Shown piece by piece: positions 32,392 to 43,610 of a stretch of DNA of 55,585 nucleotides (position 1 is the stretch's first letter; each line of letters begins with the position of its first letter). A model generated the notes under the pieces. That model was not told where the DNA came from. It did not search any database and worked only from the letters and a program-made list of their open reading frames with translations. Position numbers and translations under genes: made by a program. Source of the stretch: Acrasis kona (lineage: Eukaryota; Heterolobosea; Eutetramitea; Acrasida; Acrasidae); the NCBI GenBank assembly GCA_026419775.2, contig JAOPGA020001401.1, forward strand, positions 1 through 55,585. Direction: 5' to 3'.

Positions 32392-33537
32392 TTATAAATT
32401 TTTCAATCGATACAAGCACTCTAATAAATAATAGTCTCCATAAATTATTCCGATGTCAAATAGATTCGCCTTTTTAAATGGCGTGCCCTTTGTTAGAATA
32501 GATTCGAACCCCTTCACATCTCTTGCCAAATAATCATGTCCAGTCAAACTACTAATAATCTTCTTAGCTGCCGTCAAATACTTCTCCTTTGCTTCTCCAC
32601 TTACAAAAGAACTCAATTCAATGAGTCCAGATGCAGCGACGGCTGCTCCAGATGTGTCCCTTGGAGCTTTTGGGATCTCGGGTGCGTCAAAATCCCAATA
32701 GGCAACATAATCATTTGGTAACCTTCTGATGTAATAATCAGCAGAAATTGTCGCCCTCTTCAAATACTTTTCGCTTTTTGTAAAGCGGTATGACATCGTA
32801 TAACCATAGATGGCCCATGCTTGTCCTCTTGACCAAGTGGAATTATCGCTGTAGCCTTGATGGGTTCCCCTGAACTTTGGTAAACCAGTGTCTGGATTAT
32901 AATTTATAACGTGATATGATGAACCGTCTTTACGAAAGTGGTTGGAGTCTGTTGTGTCAGCATGATTTATTGCAATTTCTTTAAACTCCTTTCTTCCTCC
33001 GTTTTCGGCAGCCCAGAACAATAACTCTAGATTCATCATGTTGTCAATGATGACAGGGAAATCTTTATCAGACCAATTCCAGGATTTAGTACATTTTACT
33101 TTGCTGCTATACCTTGTAGAGAGTGCTGCCGCGGCATTTAGGACGGCAGAGTGGTAGTTTTGATCTTGTGTTAATTTGTACCCAAGTCCGAAGCTGTTGA
33201 AGATGATGAATCCAATGTCGTGAGTATTTTTGTTATATTGTTCTCTCGACAAGTAGGGAAGAGTGGCCTTTGCTCTTTCTAGCCATTTGGTATCGTTAGT
33301 GAGGGCGTACATATACCACAAACATCCAGTATAAAATCCTGAAGTCCACGCACCACTGCTAGTGTACGTCCATTTTCCACTTGGGAGGGTGTTGTTGGCG
33401 AACAGTCCACCTTGAGTAATTTTAACTGTGTTAGTAAGTTGGGCATCGGCAAATTTCAAAATGTCCTCGGATAGATTGCACGATGTGGATGCTGTAATGT
33501 ACAGCAGTACTGCAATGCAGCAGAAGAGTTTAATCAT
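32392..33537 (-). CDS. GH88 unsaturated glucuronyl hydrolase, secreted
   Basis: Single exon, 381 residues, with signal peptide (MIKLFCCIAVLLYITASTSC). The alpha/alpha-barrel family GH88 is indicated by TSGFYTGCLWYMY near the N terminus, NTHDIGFIIF, the DNMMNLELLFWAAE block with the catalytic Asp, HQGYSDNSTWSRGQAWAIYG with the second catalytic Asp region, and the RDTSGAAVAASGL block near the C terminus. Length equals bacterial members. The enzyme removes unsaturated uronic acids left by polysaccharide lyases, so it probably degrades bacterial or algal glycans in the phagosome or outside the cell. The family is mostly bacterial and fungal; acquisition by transfer is possible. No lyase partner is seen here. 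Confidence 0.93.
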   Translation of the reverse strand: MIKLFCCIAVLLYITASTSCNLSEDILKFADAQLTNTVKITQGGLFANNTLPSGKWTYTSSGAWTSGFYTGCLWYMYALTNDTKWLERAKATLPYLSREQYNKNTHDIGFIIFNSFGLGYKLTQDQNYHSAVLNAAAALSTRYSSKVKCTKSWNWSDKDFPVIIDNMMNLELLFWAAENGGRKEFKEIAINHADTTDSNHFRKDGSSYHVINYNPDTGLPKFRGTHQGYSDNSTWSRGQAWAIYGYTMSYRFTKSEKYLKRATISADYYIRRLPNDYVAYWDFDAPEIPKAPRDTSGAAVAASGLIELSSFVSGEAKEKYLTAAKKIISSLTGHDYLARDVKGFESILTKGTPFKKANLFDIGIIYGDYYLLECLYRLKNL

Positions 33538-34143
33538 GTTTATTGAATAATCTTTACAAAAAATGCATTCATGAGGTCATATTGGTGTTGTTTTTGGTAA
33601 AATCTGAATCTATTCACCGTTATGTATCAAGCCTAATGATCGAATGGTACTTGATTTACCAAGGCCAAGTGAAGGTTAATATGCTTTGCAGTTCTTTTTT
33701 CAAAGAATGCTTCGCTAATTAACTGAGAATTAATTTAGGTCACATAGACTAAGGCATTCTCCCGACGACACATCAAGAAGTACCTATAATAACTAAGATT
33801 TGTTTATTATATATGGGCAGTTCACCAACTACTTTAAACTAATTCATTGACTAGGCCTCTTTTTTAATACTCAATGAATGCATAAAGAATGTAAAATTTT
33901 GAAAATATGGAGTGTTCGTTACCTCATGTGTTATCTGCTATTACGGAGATACAATAAAAAAGAACCCATGGGTATTTAACGAAATCTGTGCCTTTTTTGT
34001 ATATTTTACAACAACTGTAATATAGCTATGTGCAATTTCAGCTAACTGTATATGATTTTGATTTCGATACCCAATCATTGGTTGTTCTCTTACCAATGTG
34101 AAATTAATGACCGTCAGAGTAACAAAAAAAGGATAACACACAA
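33538..34143. other. 606-bp divergent intergenic region
   Basis: This is a shared upstream region between GH88 (minus) and the Myb gene (plus). A 66-codon minus-strand frame at 34141-33941 lacks features. No gene is supported. Confidence 0.4.
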
Positions 34144-34932
34144 ATGAAGGTACCAGCTACAAAGAAGGTTACCACAGTCATCAAAGCAAAAAGGGATGGC
34201 GTACGTAAAACAAAGAGAAGATGCGTCAGGTGGACAGGAGATGAGAACCAAAGGCTTATAGCGGCAGTAGATAAGTTCCAAATGAAAAACTGGACGGAAA
34301 TAGCGAAGCTAGTCGGTACCAAAACTCAAGATCAATGCAATCAGCACTGGCACCGAGTATTAAACCCATCGATATCAAAGGAAAAATGGACTGCAGAGGA
34401 GGAGCAGGAACTGAACAGTCTTGTAAAAGAGTACGGGGAGAGTAGCTGGAAGGAGATATCTAAAGGTCTCAAAAACAGAACTGACTTGCAATGCCGACAC
34501 AAATGGATTCAATTGAGAAAAGAAAAGAGCGCCTTGGAATCTGAAATCCAAAATCAAGAAACAACTCAGTCCGCTACACACGTACCACCACAACACACGC
34601 TGGTCCCTATTCAAGGTCCCATCCACGTAGTTCCACTTCAACAATGCTTCTACACTTCTTACGAACCACAGTACCTACATCCCCATGACTACTACCATCA
34701 CCACGGGTTTATTATAGAACAACCATACTATTACCCTTCACTCCAGGTCAGATTAGCAGATGAAAGCCAAAGACACTACCTAGCTCAACAACAGTTTTTG
34801 CCATTTAATTTTGCTGCAAATCCTCAAATTGACTATGGTTGTAATGATATTTTTTATGATAACATGTATGATGCTCAACATCCCTCTGTTGAAGAACTTT
34901 TTGATCCTGTTGATTCATCAAGGCTCCTATAA
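34144..34932 (+). CDS. two-repeat Myb (R2R3-like) DNA-binding protein
   Basis: Single exon, 262 residues. A Lys/Arg-rich N terminus precedes two Myb/SANT repeats with regularly spaced tryptophans (Trp30, 50, 69 and Trp82, 102, 121). The family's NQHWHRVLNP linker and the CRHKW end of the second repeat are present. The C-terminal half is Gln/His/Tyr/Pro-rich low complexity, typical of an activation or assembly region, and ends in an acidic stretch. It is likely a nuclear transcription factor of the c-Myb/SNAPc-like class; targets are unknown. Three-repeat Myb proteins are excluded because no R1 is present. Confidence 0.9.
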   Translation: MKVPATKKVTTVIKAKRDGVRKTKRRCVRWTGDENQRLIAAVDKFQMKNWTEIAKLVGTKTQDQCNQHWHRVLNPSISKEKWTAEEEQELNSLVKEYGESSWKEISKGLKNRTDLQCRHKWIQLRKEKSALESEIQNQETTQSATHVPPQHTLVPIQGPIHVVPLQQCFYTSYEPQYLHPHDYYHHHGFIIEQPYYYPSLQVRLADESQRHYLAQQQFLPFNFAANPQIDYGCNDIFYDNMYDAQHPSVEELFDPVDSSRLL

Positions 34933-35105
34933 TGAGAGCAGTGATCGATCGAACTGTATTTTTAGGATACCAATCCAACTGTATTTCTAGAATAATAATC
35001 CAACTGTATTTTTACAATGAAACAATAAAACAAAACACAACGATCACACAACGTGTCAATTATTTTTACAATTATTTTACAAAATACTACACTTTATACA
35101 AACCA

Positions 35106-37119
35106 TCACAATACAATAATGTTGGCGAGCTGAGGGTGCAATTCCGAAAAAGTCGGTTCGTACTTCATGGCCTCTCCATCCACACTAATAAAAGATCCTT
35201 CTTGTAACGGCTCAATCTTGAAGCAACGTGTCTTTGCAAAATCAAACACATCATGGTCCAAAATTAAATGGTCTTCAAGAGCGGCCCTGGTGGAACTTAA
35301 AAGTAATCTCGACATTTGATACCTGCTGGTCCGTTCGTTTTTCGTGGCCCACATCAAATCCAAATATCCACAATTCTGATACACCGTCGGCGGCAACGTC
35401 CTGTTCAATAAAACTTTATCAATGTTACAGCTCAAAATGGTCACGAATTCCTCCTCCAATGAATTAATTCTATCGTCGTCATGATAATTCATGTTTTGTT
35501 TCGGAACATGTTTGCTCTTGTATTCAGGAAAGTACTCTTGCAGTAACTCACAATTGGGTCCGAAGTTTTCGTCGTTTCTAATGTCCTGATGTTTTCCACA
35601 ATTAACGCCGATTTGACTAAAGTCAATCAACTTGCGAACGGCATCGAATTGATCCTCTTCTTCATTCGTCAAGTACTTGTGATAGATGCATCTTCTTTGT
35701 TTGTGTTTTTTGAGGTGGAAACTGCTCACGATCGATGCCTTCTTGTCTTGGAGCACGCGTGAAGGTTTGTTGTTATCTTCTTCGTTGAACTTTACAAAAC
35801 TCAACCGACATTTGTAAGCACTCGCACTATAAACCTCGCGAACGGCTCCAATTGTATTTCTCAACTCTCCTATGTTGTAGTGACGAAGATCTTCGTAATT
35901 ATGAACCACATTAGCGAGGAATCCAAAACTCAGATTGAGGATGGAGTAGATTCGATTACCACCCTGCCACAGGCTGATGATGTCGATGGGTTTGAAAAAT
36001 CCACGAACGGCAGCAAATGTGGCGACTTGTAGCAAATTGCTACTTTGAACGTCTCCGAATAGACTTTTGGACATTGCGTTGGTTGTGCCCATGGGCAACT
36101 GACATAATGGGATTTTGATTGCATCTTCCCAGTCGGCTCTCTTCATGAGCCCGTTGATGCACCCGCTCAAGGTTCCATCTCCACCTCCGCAGCAGATGGC
36201 ATCGTACTTTTCGATTCCTTCGCAAATCTCAGCGGAATGTGTTGCGTGTTCGGTGAATGTAACGGAGTAACTGACGTTGTGTTTGGCGTCGTCTAATAAT
36301 GGTTTTGCGGCTGTTTAAGAATTGTTTGAGGGCAGATCTGTTTCCGCTCAATGGGTTGATGATGATTAGAATTTTTCTACTGGGCAGGATTAATGTATCT
36401 TTTGGAACTCTCCATACGGCATGATTCAGGGCACATGTCCATTCTTTGCACTCTGCGTCGTTATCAAAGTCCAATTCGAATTTCGTCCTTTCTTCGTGGG
36501 AAAGTAGTGCAAACACGTGGAGCGTGTTGTTTTCGTGGTATACGCTATAAATCTCTCGCAAGTCTACATTGATCGTGAGATCAGAGATCATGGTTTGGAT
36601 GGAAAATTTTGTTTCTGATAAATGTACCTTGACGTTCGTGTCCTTATAGCGAACTGTTGTTGTGAGTGTTTTTTCTTCCAACTCATCCGTATCAAAGACG
36701 AGGTCGCTGGGTATGTGTGTTGTTTCGCTCCTACAGTGTGGAATTGGTGTAGGAGGCGAAATTCCGTGATCGACTGCTAGCTTGCATATGTTAGCCTCTG
36801 ATGGTGCCAACTCAATAAATGTTTGAATCGGTAAGAATTTATACCAATAGTATAGGTACGGCGTCAATACGAGTGGTATCGCAAAAAAGCAAGTAGCATT
36901 CGATGTACTTAGGTAAATGGATACAATGACTGACATGATAAGAGACACCGTGATGATCCTTGATTTTAGAAACCACAAGATCACGTTCTTCCTTCTTGAA
37001 ATAGTTGTCGCGTCTGCATCTCGCAATGGTTTTAATATTGATTCATTTGCGTTGTCAATTACAGAAGATAGTCTCCTGTGTGTGTACCGAGGGATGAATG
37101 ACGCAACTCTATTGTGCAT
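35106..37119 (-). CDS. sphingosine/ceramide-kinase-type lipid kinase, with one apparent frame displacement
   Basis: No introns were found. The 5' part (37119 to about 36315) encodes two hydrophobic spans (SLIMSVIVSIYLS, FFAIPLVLTPYLYYWY), a PH-like domain as in ceramide and sphingosine kinases, and the start of the DAGK catalytic domain (ILIIINPLSGNRSALKQFL). The 3' part (to 35106) continues it with AKPLLDDAKHNV, CCGGGDGTLSGCINGL (the ATP-binding GGDGT), LPMGTTNA and a SFGFLAN-type C-terminal half. The parts are in frames differing by +1; the join lies near 36314-36316 (TTA-A-ACA). No GT-AG intron fits, so it is an indel, an assembly error or a frameshift site. Product with the base skipped: about 670 residues. 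Such kinases make sphingosine-1-phosphate or ceramide-1-phosphate; substrate unresolved. Confidence 0.85.
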
Positions 37120-37443
37120 TTTTAATTTAAAAATATCTCAATAGACTGTTTATTTTTAGTAACTCCTACAGGATAAATTCCCCTCAAATCAACTACTAAT
37201 AATAAGAATAGGGAAATGTAAATGGACGAATCGTTGTTCTTTAGAATATTAGATTTTATTTCGAAAATTGCACTGCTTTAAGTGCGGTTTTGAAATCTAC
37301 CTACTTTATTCTTCTGATCAATCTTGAAAAAGAGAAGTTTTTCACAAATCACAATATCCGAAAAGTTAGGTTCACTCTGAAATGATGTATTGCGAAAAAA
37401 AAGTCATTGCATAAATAAAAGAATATTTATTACTGTCACTTCA
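37120..37443. other. intergenic, no gene seen
   Basis: 324 bp, AT-rich, between two minus-strand genes. No gene or clear motif is seen. Confidence 0.35.
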
Positions 37444-40400
37444 TCAACTCTTCTTCGGTGGTTGAGAAAAACGCATCACAAGTTTGATGGGTGGCGGCAC
37501 ATCCTTATTGGTGGTCGCTTGATTAATTAACGGAGCAGGAACATGTTTTACGGGTACATCATGATGATGCTCAGTGCCCGTTAAACTAACAATCATTTCT
37601 TGTTCATCTACCTCTCCAGATCCAACCGTTCTCCCCACAGAGTTTACTATCAATGTACCACAATAAGGACATTCTCTACAAATCATCTTTTTCAATCTGT
37701 CTTGCAAATTTAATCTTTTCAGAGTTCTCAAAAACAATTCATGCATCAGAACACTACGGTTGTACTCAATCAGTGCCTTGCTAGTAAATATACTCGCATT
37801 TCTAATTTTCTCATAATACACGAATGACCATGCTTCTGCTTGTTTATTTAGGTTCTCGACCGATTTTGTGATTCGATGAAATTCTAATTTCACCATCGGA
37901 GAGAATCTAGAATGCTGTTCAACAATTTTTTGAAGACAACGGAAATGAAAAACGTGGTTACAAGGAAACGACACCAGACGTACACTTAAGTCATCAACTT
38001 CAGGTATGTGTTCAACATTAGCCATCTTCATCAACAAGATAGCTTCAGCAATAACACAACCGCTACCAGCATGACAAGAATTCAAATTAAATTTGGTCTT
38101 GATGGATTTATCTTTGTATTCTTCTATATCTAAAGTCAGTAAACTGTATCTCGCCAAATCTTTATTATTTGATCTATTAATGCTCTTTACAGTATCTCCG
38201 CTCTCTAGTTCCAAGTGTTCTTGATCCAAATACATCATTCCAGGGAACAATGGCACGAGATCGGGTAGCTCAATTACAGATGTTGATTTGAACAAGTTGA
38301 TGAGACTTTTAGCAGCCTCTGAACTTGTTGCAGGTTTAGCGTCTACTTGGTCAATATAGTACTTGCTGAGCTTCAAACACATTGTTCTCTTGTCGTCGTC
38401 GGTGATAACCATTTGACCAGGTTTACGCTCAGATATGTCCTCTGTTGCGTATTGCCTTGCAAGTTCCAATTGCTCTTGAACAGAGTTGTCCTTTTCTATT
38501 TGCTGATATTCGTTAGCCCATTGTGTATTAAATGCAATTGTCAAATCATCAGGATTATCACCATTTTGAACCAACTTGCCATGATATTTCTTGGCAAGTG
38601 CCAACTTTTTACTTTGTAGTTTTTGTTCTTTAAAAGCATCAGGTTGAGTTTTCATCACATAATAGATGCTTTCTTCTCGATGACAAAGTATGGGAATTTT
38701 CAACTCTGAACTATAGTAATCTTCCACAATCTTATAAGATTTGGCCTTTGCAAGTGCATTGCCATATTCACCAAATAAACGAACTGCGAAATCAATATTG
38801 TAGTTCATTGTCTTTTCTCCATTTTCCATGTCATACAAGTAATTTATAATTTGCTCCTGAATGCCCTCTGCTATTGTCGGCTTGAGTGTTAAACTAACAG
38901 CCATTCCCTCTAAATTATGCTTTTCATCATTTTTTCGTTTTGATTTTATGGTTGCTATTAGATGGTCTTGTACAAGTTCACCATATAACCAAGCTGTAAA
39001 ATCATCCCCATGAAGTCTGCCTTTGAAAGAACCCACTTTAACACTTTTCTGATTTCTATTCTCAAAGTGCACTTTTTCTACTTTACAATTACTAATATTT
39101 CCTTGGAATTTACCACACCTATGTGGTATTCTGAAGTTATTAAACACAAATGTGGCAGAGAAATTAGCACTTGCACCTTCCTCTATTGGCGATTTTACAG
39201 AAGATTTGATTTCTTCTTCTGGAGCTTGTACAGATCCAGTAATTGTGATCATCTCCACAAATGCTTTATTGAAACAAATTCTAACATAACCGTTTTCAAA
39301 AGTACCATCTGTAAATGGATTATTGCCCTTCATCTTTACAGACTTGATTCTGAGTAAGTCATAATCTACTTTTTCACCCTTCATTGCTTTTTGGTACTCT
39401 TCCTTTGGAATGAGAGCATTTTCAAGAATAATATTTGTAAGTTCACCACCCTTGTTAATAATGTTTAATTTAGCAGATCCATTTGGCAACATTTCAATAC
39501 CAAAATTACACTCGCACTGCAGATTAATTACCTCTGGAGAACTTTGTCTCTTCTTTTCATTCCTTGTATATGATAATACACAACTTTCTAATTTTGCGGA
39601 TTTAGATTCAGTTCCCAGAAATACTCCATCATGAACAACACCTCTTAATTTGTGATAAGGAATATACAACAAGGCATTATGCACGGCCATTGTGTCGACT
39701 TCTTGTTGTTTAATACACCAATCTAATAAATAACGAAGAAGTAATATAGGAGATGGTCTCTTCAATAGTGTAAATTTCTCTCGATCTACATTCTGTGTCT
39801 TTTGCACCCTCTGAATTCTTTGGTTGAAACCAATATCTGGAAATGTAATCTTAGCAACTTCACTTCTTGTTTTCTTGTTCAAAAAATTAATAACGTCTAC
39901 ACTGTATTCATCTATTTGCATATCTGCTATACTTGTCCACATTGGGTTTGCCGCCATATACTGATCAATATATTTGAAAATAGCAGGAAGAACCATGACT
40001 GGATCAATAATACTTTTTGTTTTTTTCAAATAAATCTTGACAAGTTCATCAACGTTGTGTTGAATAATGAAAACACTGTAACGGTAAAACAAGTCGCTAC
40101 TCTCCTCTTTACACTATTGATATTATATCAACATTTATGTAATAATTAACTTACAAGGTCCATCAGTATTTTAAATGTAGTATCGGACACAACATTTTCA
40201 ATAATTGTTTGATCATTTGAGTACATCGACCTTTCATGTGCACGCTTCTGTATATATCAGTAAATATATTGATGTATGATTTGAATGTTACTCACCATTG
40301 CTTCCATCATTTCAAAGCTTAAAATTGTAGTTTGATCTCCTATTGCTTTTGCAAAGTTGTATCTATCTTTACCTCTACTCACCAAACTATCTACTGTGAT

Positions 40401-43400
40401 AAATGGATCGGTCTTTTTCATTTCGATAATCGGAACAGCTTTATCTGATTTTTGATTTGATTCATCATAAACTGTCACTTCAAAATCAACCTTGTAGTCA
40501 TCAATTTCTTCTCTATAGATAAGTTCCTTGACTAGTTGACCATGACTAGAAATCAATCTGAGAATGTATTCTGCATCAAGATATTGTCTAATTGATTAAA
40601 TAATAACTTTGATATTTATACATACTTTCTTTCTGTAAAGAACAAGATGATTTCTTTTTTGAGAGAATCATATTTTGAAGAAATTAATTTCAAGTTTGGA
40701 ATTGCAGGTCCTTCAAATCCATGACAGTACAGCGTTGGATATGCTTCACACTCCAATATATTTGTATGATAACTGTTGTAACTGCGTGCCACAAAGCTAG
40801 TAAGCATTTTTTTATCTTCCAACATTTGATCAAACTCTTGTAAGTACAGTTCTGTGATCCATAGGACCAACATTTTTTCATTAGGAGGTACAGAATCAGT
40901 TTCTTTTGGAGGAGGCATACCGGGCTGAATTATTAATCACCATTAGAAGGATTATATAACTTACATCCACTTCATTTGATTTGGATAATTCATCTGCTCG
41001 AAGGGACTCTACATTTATTAAAGTGAGGATTAGATACTTTCTTAATGCTTGCTTTTGACCTGCCTCCATAAATAATTCACACACCTCTTCAAATTGTGAA
41101 AACAACCATCTTCAATAATATTGATTATTGTTTGATAACCTTTGTTACAAACCTTTTTACTTTATCCTTTTTCTTTTTATGATTGTACATTGATTGTAAT
41201 CTAACATATAACGTAGCCGCTTCTAGATACTGTTCAGTATGTAAGCAATACTCTGCATATGCCATAGTGACCAGCTCTCGCTTTTGTAAGTTATCAGATA
41301 ACATGGAAGCAGCCTTTTCAAAATTGTATTCATATCCTCTATTTTTTATTTTTTGAATAATTTGTCTGGAGTGCTTCCTTGGATCAAACTCATGGTCCAA
41401 ATAAGAAATTCTATTGTTGTCACTTTGGTTTTCTAATCTTGATTTGAGGTCCTTGTATTGTAAAGCTCTATCAAGATAATGCTCCCATATATCAACTTCC
41501 TCGCCGGTGACGGCTAGGCATTTGATTTGTTCTATGTCAGTGCTATAAACATAAACCGTCTAATGTGATGTGAGAATGATGGGATTCAAACAACAATACA
41601 TTTTCAAAACAGGGATTATAAGAGAAACCTAAACAACGGCTCTCTTCATCACTTTGACCATAAAATTTTAATTCCTGAGTAACAATATAATCACTCATCT
41701 CTATGGAACCTCCTATAGGATCCGTGGAGGAGTAGCAAAGATCAGCGGGTACCTACATTTATAAAACCATAAGGAGAGAGATGAATTACGTGTAGAACCA
41801 CAATTTCGGGCGATTTATTTGTGCTGGAACCCTCGTACAGCACGAGGATGTGGTGTTTTGTGGCAGTAATGCTAACAGGATAACTTTTCGGTTTTGAATT
41901 TTGAACGGATAACGATCTTGAATTGTATTCTATGTATTCGGCTCTTACGATCGGATCCATTGCCATACTTATGAGTGTCAAATCGATTCTTCCGTGAAAT
42001 ATTCCCTGAGCTAAAAATTAGTAATTTGAAATGTGGAACAAACTGGTGAGCGTGACAAAGCCCTGTGCCTGGGCAATTTGTAATTCTTCTTTTTCATCCA
42101 TGAACAAATTGCGAGTGACGCATAAGCATCCTCTTTGTTTGGTCATTCCAGAGTCTAAAATTAATTTTCTAATTTAATGTGGTTCTTACCAAACTTGTGT
42201 ACGATTTTAATTCGATTTGTCGATAGTTTCATGAATCGTAGAGGTGTTTCTCTTTCCACGTCATCTCCAACAAATTGATACAAGGCATCCAACGTGGACA
42301 TTAACACCAACACGTATCCCGAATAGTGAAAAATCTCGATTCCATTAACATTAAAATCGGAGTTGTTCACGGTTTCATTTGGATTGAGCTCACACAACTG
42401 TGTTTTTTGTAAATAAAATTAAAGGTCAACCAACTCACGTATCCTCCGCTAACTTTAATCCTAGAATCCTGAGCAGTTCCCTTGGAGAGGTCGTCGACTT
42501 TTAACCAGTACAGCTTGTTATCGGTAGTTGCTAAGATCATATTATCTGTCGTCTCGTTCCTGTCGTCCTTCATGTATTGATTACCGCCGACATCATCTTC
42601 TTGTGTAGCTATAACCTTATAAGAGTTCCAGCCTACAGCTGTAACACTCTTCATATCTTTCATAGAGTCAAATGTGTAGCTCTACCAAAAGAGTAAATCA
42701 TTTTCAAACTAATCTTTTTTACTTTTGAGTAATTGATTTGTACTCTTCTAGGATCAGGAAAGATTTGTTGTAAATTTTTGAAGGATGTAACATCTCCTGA
42801 AATTTGTTCAATGTTGTTGATCAAGTAGATAACGTGTGTTTTGTATACAGCACTAATCAAAATCAAATTTCCGAACCTTGGTTCCACAAACACCCTAAAG
42901 TTTTCTTTCGAGTGTCCATCGAATGTAATTTCTGAAATTATTATAGAATCAAATCAAATCATGTACCTTTGTTTTTGTACCTAATCACGTTTCGGTTGAT
43001 TCCATTTATGAACAAATGTACTAGAACTTGTGAGTCATCATTATCAATGCTCTTCGCAGTTGGTACTGATATTACCTCACGGACAATAACATCAGAATGC
43101 TCGTCGTTTCCAGTTTTAAACTTTGATCGGTTTGAGAGCTTGAATTTAGGAACCGTCCACCCACTATATCTGTTCATCATTGGTCGTTCCTCTGATTGTC
43201 TCTCGAATGAAGCTTTCTCGTTCTCATCTATAACACCTGCAGCCCTCATAGCTTCTGCTTCCCTTTTTTTCCTCAAAATATCTAGTCTTTCTTGCTCCTC
43301 TTTTCGTTTCATGTCAGCCTCTAATGCTACCACCTTAGTATCCTTCTCTTTTAAAAGATTATCCTTGGTAGAAGCCATATCCTTCATTCTAGACTCCAAC

Positions 43401-43486
43401 AAAGGATCCGTCTGTTCGGAGAATTCAATCTTCTTGCCATGAATAACATTCCAGCTCTTCAAAATATCGTCATCGTCCGCATCCAT
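37444..43486 (-). CDS. VPS18: VPS18, HOPS/CORVET core subunit, with a large insertion
   Basis: Thirteen exons: 43486-42967, 42931-42723, 42681-42439, 42397-42190, 42154-42044, 42010-41790, 41752-41600, 41559-41153, 41109-40965, 40924-40626, 40587-40296, 40247-40155, 40113-37444. Introns are 33-48 nt and all phases agree; about 1,856 residues against about 970 in human. After a charged, coiled N terminus comes the beta-propeller (KSVTAVGWN, TTQGIFHGRIDL), then the clathrin-like helical solenoid (YRSAAT-type repeats, LCKEESSDLFYR, VIELPDLVPLFPGMMYLD) and a C-terminal RING-type zinc finger (SFPCNHVFHFRCLQ...CRECPYCGTLI). VPS18 tethers endosomes and lysosomes. An insertion of about 270 residues (about 39640-38830) splits the solenoid, and the linker before the second zinc half is unusually long. 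Confidence 0.9.
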
Positions 43487-43610
43487 CTACTTTACAAATA
43501 AAATATTGTAAAAGTACACAAGTTCAAGGAATACACACTCTTTACATGAGAGATTGCAAAAAAAAACAAGAACATCAACAACAACAAAATAATTATAAAT
43601 GTATTTTTAT

